From an uncultured Eubacteriales bacterium (lineage in GTDB: Bacteria; Bacillota; Clostridia; Monoglobales; Monoglobaceae), in the NCBI GenBank assembly GCA_905205855.1, contig CAJLFL010000064.1:1-9344 (forward strand): a stretch of DNA of 9,344 bases, given 5' to 3'. Below the pieces are notes generated by a model. The model saw only the letters and a program-made list of their open reading frames with translations, had not been told where the DNA came from and searched no databases. Both the position numbers and the translations under genes were made by a program. Below, in pieces: positions 7,007 to 9,344 of the stretch; the stretch's first letter is position 1; each line of letters starts with the position of its first letter.

Positions 7007-7042
7007 TATAATGGTGTTTTTATATATTATAATGTGTTTTAT
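7007..7042. repeat. Two direct repeats 21 bp apart, candidate AraC-type operator
   Basis: TATAATGGTGTTTTTAT (7007-7023) and TATAATGTGTTTTAT (7028-7042) are near-identical direct repeats whose starts are 21 bases apart, the two-helical-turn spacing known for tandem half-sites of AraC itself. They lie in the divergent region between the AraC pseudogene and the oxidoreductase remnant, and the second repeat overlaps the -10 of the AraC gene. Operator function is inferred; the TATAAT cores could also reflect promoter elements on the plus strand. Confidence 0.45.
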
Positions 7043-7054
7043 TTCTTTCGTCAA
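7026..7054 (-). promoter_or_regulatory. Promoter of the frameshifted AraC gene
   Basis: On the minus strand TTGACG (7054-7049) and TATAAT (7031-7026) are separated by 17 bases, close to the sigma-A consensus. The predicted start is near 7019, giving a leader of about 35 nt to the ATG at 6984. The ribosome binding site is poor (AGGCGG about 11 nt from the ATG). The promoter looks intact although the gene is not. Confidence 0.7.
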
Positions 7055-7099
7055 TATGGTTTAATAGTGAAAAGAATTATATTTAAAGGATGATTGAAA

Positions 7100-7473
7100 A
7101 TGAAACGGATTAAAGTTATTCAAATTGGTATAGGTCACGATCACGCAACCGCAGTTTTAGACAGTCTTTTAAGACAAAATAATGTTTTTGATGTTGCGGC
7201 ATTAGCCGTACCTGAAACAGAAAAGACAGATTTTGCCGAACGGCTTGAAAATTACAGAACTAAGGTTTCTGTTATGTCAGTCAGAGAATCGTTTGAGATT
7301 TGCGGCGTTGATGCCGCAGTAATAGAAACAGAAGAAGAAAACCTTACAGCCTATGCATATTCCGCTGCGGAAAAAGGGCTGGCGGTGATATAAAAAATCC
7401 ATTTGATTATGATTATGAATTAAAGCTATACAAAACGATTCTGCTTTCATGCGGAATACCGAATAAAAAATAA
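7100..7473 (+). pseudogene. Gfo/Idh/MocA-family oxidoreductase with a large internal deletion
   Basis: From ATG 7100 (AAAGGA upstream at 7085-7090) there are 97 codons matching the N-terminal NAD(P)-binding half of a Gfo/Idh/MocA sugar or inositol dehydrogenase subgroup: VIQIGIGHDHATAVLDSLLR, then GVDAAVIETEEENLTAYAYSAAEKGLAV, where an intact protein would continue into its conserved lysine-proline motif. A TAA follows at 7391-7393. In the next frame, without a break, comes KNPFDYDYELKLYKTILLSCGIPNKK with a stop at 7471-7473, which is what the extreme C-terminus of this family looks like. Roughly 200 or more internal residues, including the catalytic Lys and the whole sheet domain, are therefore deleted, with a frame change at the junction near 7385-7400. 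Not functional as an enzyme. It is divergent from the broken AraC gene. Confidence 0.85.
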
Positions 7474-7479
7474 TAAGAC

Positions 7480-7514
7480 CTGCCCCCAAAAAGCATTAAG
7501 CTTTTTGGGGGCAG
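7480..7514 (-). terminator. Intrinsic terminator of the rubrerythrin gene
   Basis: A perfect 15-bp stem, CTGCCCCCAAAAAGC (7480-7494) paired with 7500-7514, has a 5-base loop. It lies 9 bases after the rubrerythrin stop. On the minus strand the stem is followed by a T-rich tail (complement of 7461-7479), as expected for a terminator of that gene. On the plus strand no T-tract follows, so it is mainly minus-oriented, though it would also meet transcripts of the oxidoreductase remnant. Confidence 0.85.
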
Positions 7515-7523
7515 TCAAACAAA

Positions 7524-8066
7524 TCAATAGTTCTCTGCATGGATTTCAAAATAGCTTTGAGGATGCGCACAAACAGGACAAACCTCCGGTGCCTTTGTCC
7601 CTACTACAATATGTCCGCAATTTCTGCATTCCCAAACCTTAACCTCACTCTTTTCAAACACCTTTGCTGTTTCAACATTTGAAAGCAGCGCACGATAGCG
7701 TTCCTCATGCTGTTTTTCTATAGCTCCGACCATACGGAATTTAGCAGCAAGCTCTTTAAAGCCCTCTGCCTCGGCAGTTTTTGCAAATTCCTCGTACATA
7801 TCTGTCCATTCATAGTTTTCGCCGTTAGCTGCAGCATCAAGGTTTTCAGCCGTGTTACCGATTCCGTTTAACTCCTTAAACCACATTTTTGCATGTTCTT
7901 TTTCATTATCAGCGGTTTTCAAAAACAAAGCTGCAATCTGCTCGTATCCATCCTTTTTTGCTCTGCTTGCAAAATAGGTGTACTTGTTGCGCGCCTGCGA
8001 TTCGCCTGCAAAAGCCGCTTCAAGATTTTTTTCTGTCTGTGTTCCTGCATATTTTGTTTTATTCAT
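7524..8066 (-). CDS. rbr: Rubrerythrin
   Basis: This 180-residue protein is a classical rubrerythrin, a cytoplasmic NAD(P)H-linked peroxidase of anaerobes that reduces hydrogen peroxide to water. Residues about 1-135 form the ferritin-like four-helix domain with diiron ligands: Glu22 in AAFAGESQARNKY, ExxH at 55-58 (NEKEH), the Glu pair near 92-93, and ExxH at 117-120 (GAIEKQHEERY). Residues about 140-180 form the rubredoxin-like domain with two CxxC pairs (Cys147/Cys150 and Cys163/Cys166) for the Fe(SCys)4 site. The ATG at 8066 is chosen because AAGGAG ends 8 nt upstream and MNKTKYAGTQTEKNL matches the family N-terminus; a GTG at 8075 would overlap the ribosome binding site. It is monocistronic, with its own promoter and terminator. 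Order of domains and all metal ligands are intact. Confidence 0.97.
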   Translation of the reverse strand: MNKTKYAGTQTEKNLEAAFAGESQARNKYTYFASRAKKDGYEQIAALFLKTADNEKEHAKMWFKELNGIGNTAENLDAAANGENYEWTDMYEEFAKTAEAEGFKELAAKFRMVGAIEKQHEERYRALLSNVETAKVFEKSEVKVWECRNCGHIVVGTKAPEVCPVCAHPQSYFEIHAENY

Positions 8067-8091
8067 ACCAAACACTCCTTATAAAAATATT

Positions 8092-8136
8092 TTTGCGGAA
8101 TCACTCCAAGCATATTCCGCAAATATAATTATATTT
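8092..8136 (-). promoter_or_regulatory. Palindrome and leader hairpin in the rubrerythrin control region
   Basis: Two adjacent dyad elements lie between the -10 and the start codon. AAATATAATTATATTT at 8121-8136 is a perfect 16-bp palindrome covering the predicted start site (about 8130). Then TTTGCGGAAT (8092-8101) and ATTCCGCAAA (8114-8123) form a 10-bp inverted repeat with a 12-base loop, which would be a hairpin early in the mRNA. The AT palindrome could be an operator for a Fur/PerR-type repressor; PerR is known to control rubrerythrin genes in clostridia, but the usual PerR site has a one-base centre and this one does not. The hairpin could stabilise the mRNA or hold a second operator. 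Roles are inferred. Confidence 0.5.
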
Positions 8137-8165
8137 ATTATAACACAAAAACCAAAAATATACAA
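8137..8165 (-). promoter_or_regulatory. Promoter of the rubrerythrin gene
   Basis: On the minus strand TTGTAT (8165-8160) and TATAAT (8142-8137) are separated by 17 bases. The predicted start is near 8130, about 64 nt before the ATG at 8066. It occupies the short gap after the acetyltransferase gene, where no terminator is visible, so read-through from that cluster is possible too. Confidence 0.7.
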
Positions 8166-8178
8166 TAAGTTCAAGGAT

Positions 8179-8835
8179 TTATAATTTATCTGCTGCAAAC
8201 TCCGATATTTCATTTTCGAGAAGTCTGAAAACCTTCGCCACAAGATACCCGTCAGCTATCGCATGATTAAGTCTTACCGTGACAGGCATAACAAACCGTC
8301 CGTTTTCCTCTCTGTATTTGCCCCAATTTATAATAGGCGCAAAAAACAAATATCCGTCAGGAAGTTCTATATTCAATGAGTCATAACTTAGCCATGAAAT
8401 ATATGACGCATCAAACCAATTTGGGTGGTTAGCCATATCAAGACCATAATCGCGCGTTTGTTTTGCCTTTTCTATATCCTCCGCACAATTTTTATAAAAC
8501 TCTGCATAATCCTCATAATACTCTGTATAAACCGGCGTACAGGTTTCGGTATCATCATGAAATATGTACTGTGCAGGATTGATTTTGTCATAGCAAATCA
8601 AAGTATCCGTCTGCCATAAATATCCCATCTTATAATCATCACGCGAATTCAGCACCTTTGCAAGCAAATACAAAAAATTGATATAAAACTTCGTTCCGGT
8701 GTTTTTTGAACACTCTTTAAGCTCTGTTACGTCAACTCTTGCCGTAATTGACGTAGAACACTTACAGTCCTCCGAAAAATGGCGGAACACGCCCTTTCGG
8801 TAGTACTTTTCCTTATCTATTACTCTATAATTCAT
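8179..8835 (-). CDS. CatA-like (chloramphenicol acetyltransferase family) O-acetyltransferase
   Basis: This 218-residue protein has the length and layout of the trimeric CAT family, which uses acetyl-CoA to acetylate a hydroxyl group. Features include the N-terminal YYRKGVFRHFSEDCKCSTSITARVDVT block, the segment SYISWLSYDSLNIELPDGYLFFAPIINWGKY, and the active-site motif near 190-196, here NHAIADG in place of the usual HHxxxDG. The second His (the catalytic base, His191 here) and the Asp-Gly pair are kept; the first His is replaced by Asn. It may be active, but chloramphenicol need not be its substrate: many genomic CatA-like proteins have no proven resistance role. GGAG lies 8 nt before the ATG at 8835. 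It follows the TfoX-like gene by 23 bases, so the two are probably co-transcribed. Confidence 0.9.
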   Translation of the reverse strand: MNYRVIDKEKYYRKGVFRHFSEDCKCSTSITARVDVTELKECSKNTGTKFYINFLYLLAKVLNSRDDYKMGYLWQTDTLICYDKINPAQYIFHDDTETCTPVYTEYYEDYAEFYKNCAEDIEKAKQTRDYGLDMANHPNWFDASYISWLSYDSLNIELPDGYLFFAPIINWGKYREENGRFVMPVTVRLNHAIADGYLVAKVFRLLENEISEFAADKL

Positions 8836-8858
8836 TTTAAATCTCCAACCTTAATCCA

Positions 8859-9170
8859 TCAATGTTTTTTTGGCAACGGCAATTCGTTATACATTGCATT
8901 AAAAAGCTCAGTCAAAAACTTTTTATCATCAACCTGTTCGACCAGAAGCATATCCTTTGCTCCGTCGTACGGCGGTTCATAAACGGCGTCCGGAAGCATT
9001 TTTGCCGCGGCAGACACCGGCTTTGCCAGAAAACGGTCATCACACAGATATGCGGCAATTCTGCCTTTATAATATATAATATACTCACCCATCATCTGTC
9101 TGAATGTTATATCCTCAAGCTCCGACAGCTGCTCTGTGATAAACTCTAAATACTCCCTACTTGTTGCCAT
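8859..9170 (-). CDS. TfoX/Sxy N-terminal domain protein
   Basis: This 103-residue protein matches the stand-alone TfoX N-terminal domain family. Residues about 22-52 (ITFRQMMGEYIIYYKGRIAAYLCDDRFLAKP) carry the typical MxGxY...G...A...D..L..K pattern, followed by PPYDGAKDMLLVEQVDD. In gamma-proteobacteria TfoX/Sxy is a competence activator, but short Firmicute versions have only the N-domain and no established role, so no competence function should be assumed. The start at 9170 is supported by GGAGG about 8 nt upstream and by similarity beginning at MATSREYLEF; an earlier in-frame ATG at 9200 lies before that site. The start overlaps the end of the preceding gene by 14 bases, pointing to translational coupling, and the acetyltransferase gene follows 23 bases downstream. 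Confidence 0.87.
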   Translation of the reverse strand: MATSREYLEFITEQLSELEDITFRQMMGEYIIYYKGRIAAYLCDDRFLAKPVSAAAKMLPDAVYEPPYDGAKDMLLVEQVDDKKFLTELFNAMYNELPLPKKH

Positions 9171-9344
9171 ATATATGTTTCCTCCAGTACTCGTTATCAA
9201 TCTCCCACATTTTTCCGCTTAAATGAAGTGATTTAAACATTTGGTACAAAGCGTTTGCTTTCAGCGACGGCTTTAGGTTTTCGACATGTTTTAAAACACA
9301 TGCCGCTGTCTTATCTAAGCTTTTTTCAAAGCTTTTTTTGAACT
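9157..9344 (-). CDS. Unrecognised protein, C-terminal fragment cut by the window edge
   Basis: An open minus-strand frame enters from the window end and stops at TAG 9159-9157, giving at least 61 residues. It reads FKKSFEKSLDKTAACVLKHV, then ENLKPSLKANALYQMFKSLH, then LSGKMWEIDNEYWRKHIYGN and a final Lys. I do not recognise the family. It is rich in Lys and aromatic residues, with no membrane segment or metal-binding cysteine pattern in this part. It overlaps the TfoX-like start by 14 bases, with that gene's ribosome binding site inside its last codons, which supports it being a real gene and the upstream member of the same operon. The start and most of the protein lie outside the window. Confidence 0.65.
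   Translation of the reverse strand, partial: FKKSFEKSLDKTAACVLKHVENLKPSLKANALYQMFKSLHLSGKMWEIDNEYWRKHIYGNK

Noticed and set aside
8121..8136. Calling the AT palindrome a PerR box
   Set aside because: The spacing differs from the 7-1-7 PerR consensus, and an AT-rich palindrome can arise by chance; kept only as a possible operator.
7889..8184. Overlapping plus-strand frames opposite the rubrerythrin gene and its promoter
   Set aside because: Rich in Phe/Cys/Leu as antisense shadows usually are; the minus-strand rubrerythrin explains the region.
1..9344. CRISPR array, insertion sequence or phage module
   Set aside because: No regularly spaced long repeats, no transposase or integrase, and no phage structural genes were seen on either strand.

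Overview
The window reads as a chromosomal stretch from a low-GC anaerobic Firmicute, most likely a spore-forming Clostridia member of the Oscillospiraceae/Ruminococcaceae type. The reasons are AT-rich intergenic DNA, strong GGAGG-type ribosome binding sites, consensus sigma-A promoters, a rubrerythrin, a YitT-family membrane protein, and a yabM-like flippase gene directly followed by rqcP (yabO). The organism assignment is inference from gene content; no rRNA or tRNA gene lies in the window.

Layout. 1-931: an AraC-family regulator (+) behind a perfect TTGACA-N17-TATAAT promoter. 932-2981: two minus-strand genes, a YitT/DUF2179 membrane protein whose stop codon abuts that of the AraC gene, and upstream of it a secreted ComEC-type metallo-beta-lactamase lipoprotein with a C-terminal Cys-rich Ada-like domain. 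2982-3963: a divergent intergenic region with three TATATAGT repeats, a small XRE-type regulator (+), a GC-richer segment of unknown origin, and the C-terminal half of a LysR regulator (gene remnant). 4052-6139: a two-gene operon of a MurJ/SpoVB/YabM-like lipid flippase and RqcP, closed by a 16-bp hairpin. 6246-7473: a divergent pair in which both genes are broken: an AraC regulator with a one-base frameshift (-) and a Gfo/Idh/MocA oxidoreductase with a large internal deletion (+). 7480-8165: rubrerythrin (-) with its own promoter, a palindrome at the start site, a leader hairpin and a strong terminator. 8179-9344: a minus-strand cluster of a CAT-like O-acetyltransferase, a TfoX N-domain protein, and the C-terminus of an unrecognised protein that overlaps the TfoX start.

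How the genes work together. The clearest functional unit is the flippase-rqcP operon, whose neighbourhood is conserved in Bacillus and Clostridia (yabM...yabO) and links envelope precursor export with ribosome-associated quality control. Rubrerythrin serves peroxide defence in anaerobes. The other genes are small accessory or regulatory units. Three of the five regulator genes or their partners show decay (LysR remnant, frameshifted AraC, deleted oxidoreductase), so 3400-3963 and 6246-7473 look like sites of gene erosion. I do not see a clearly new multi-gene system here. The most useful leads are the co-decaying AraC/oxidoreductase pair with 21-bp-spaced repeats, the LysR remnant junction, the lipoprotein hydrolase architecture, and the rubrerythrin control region.
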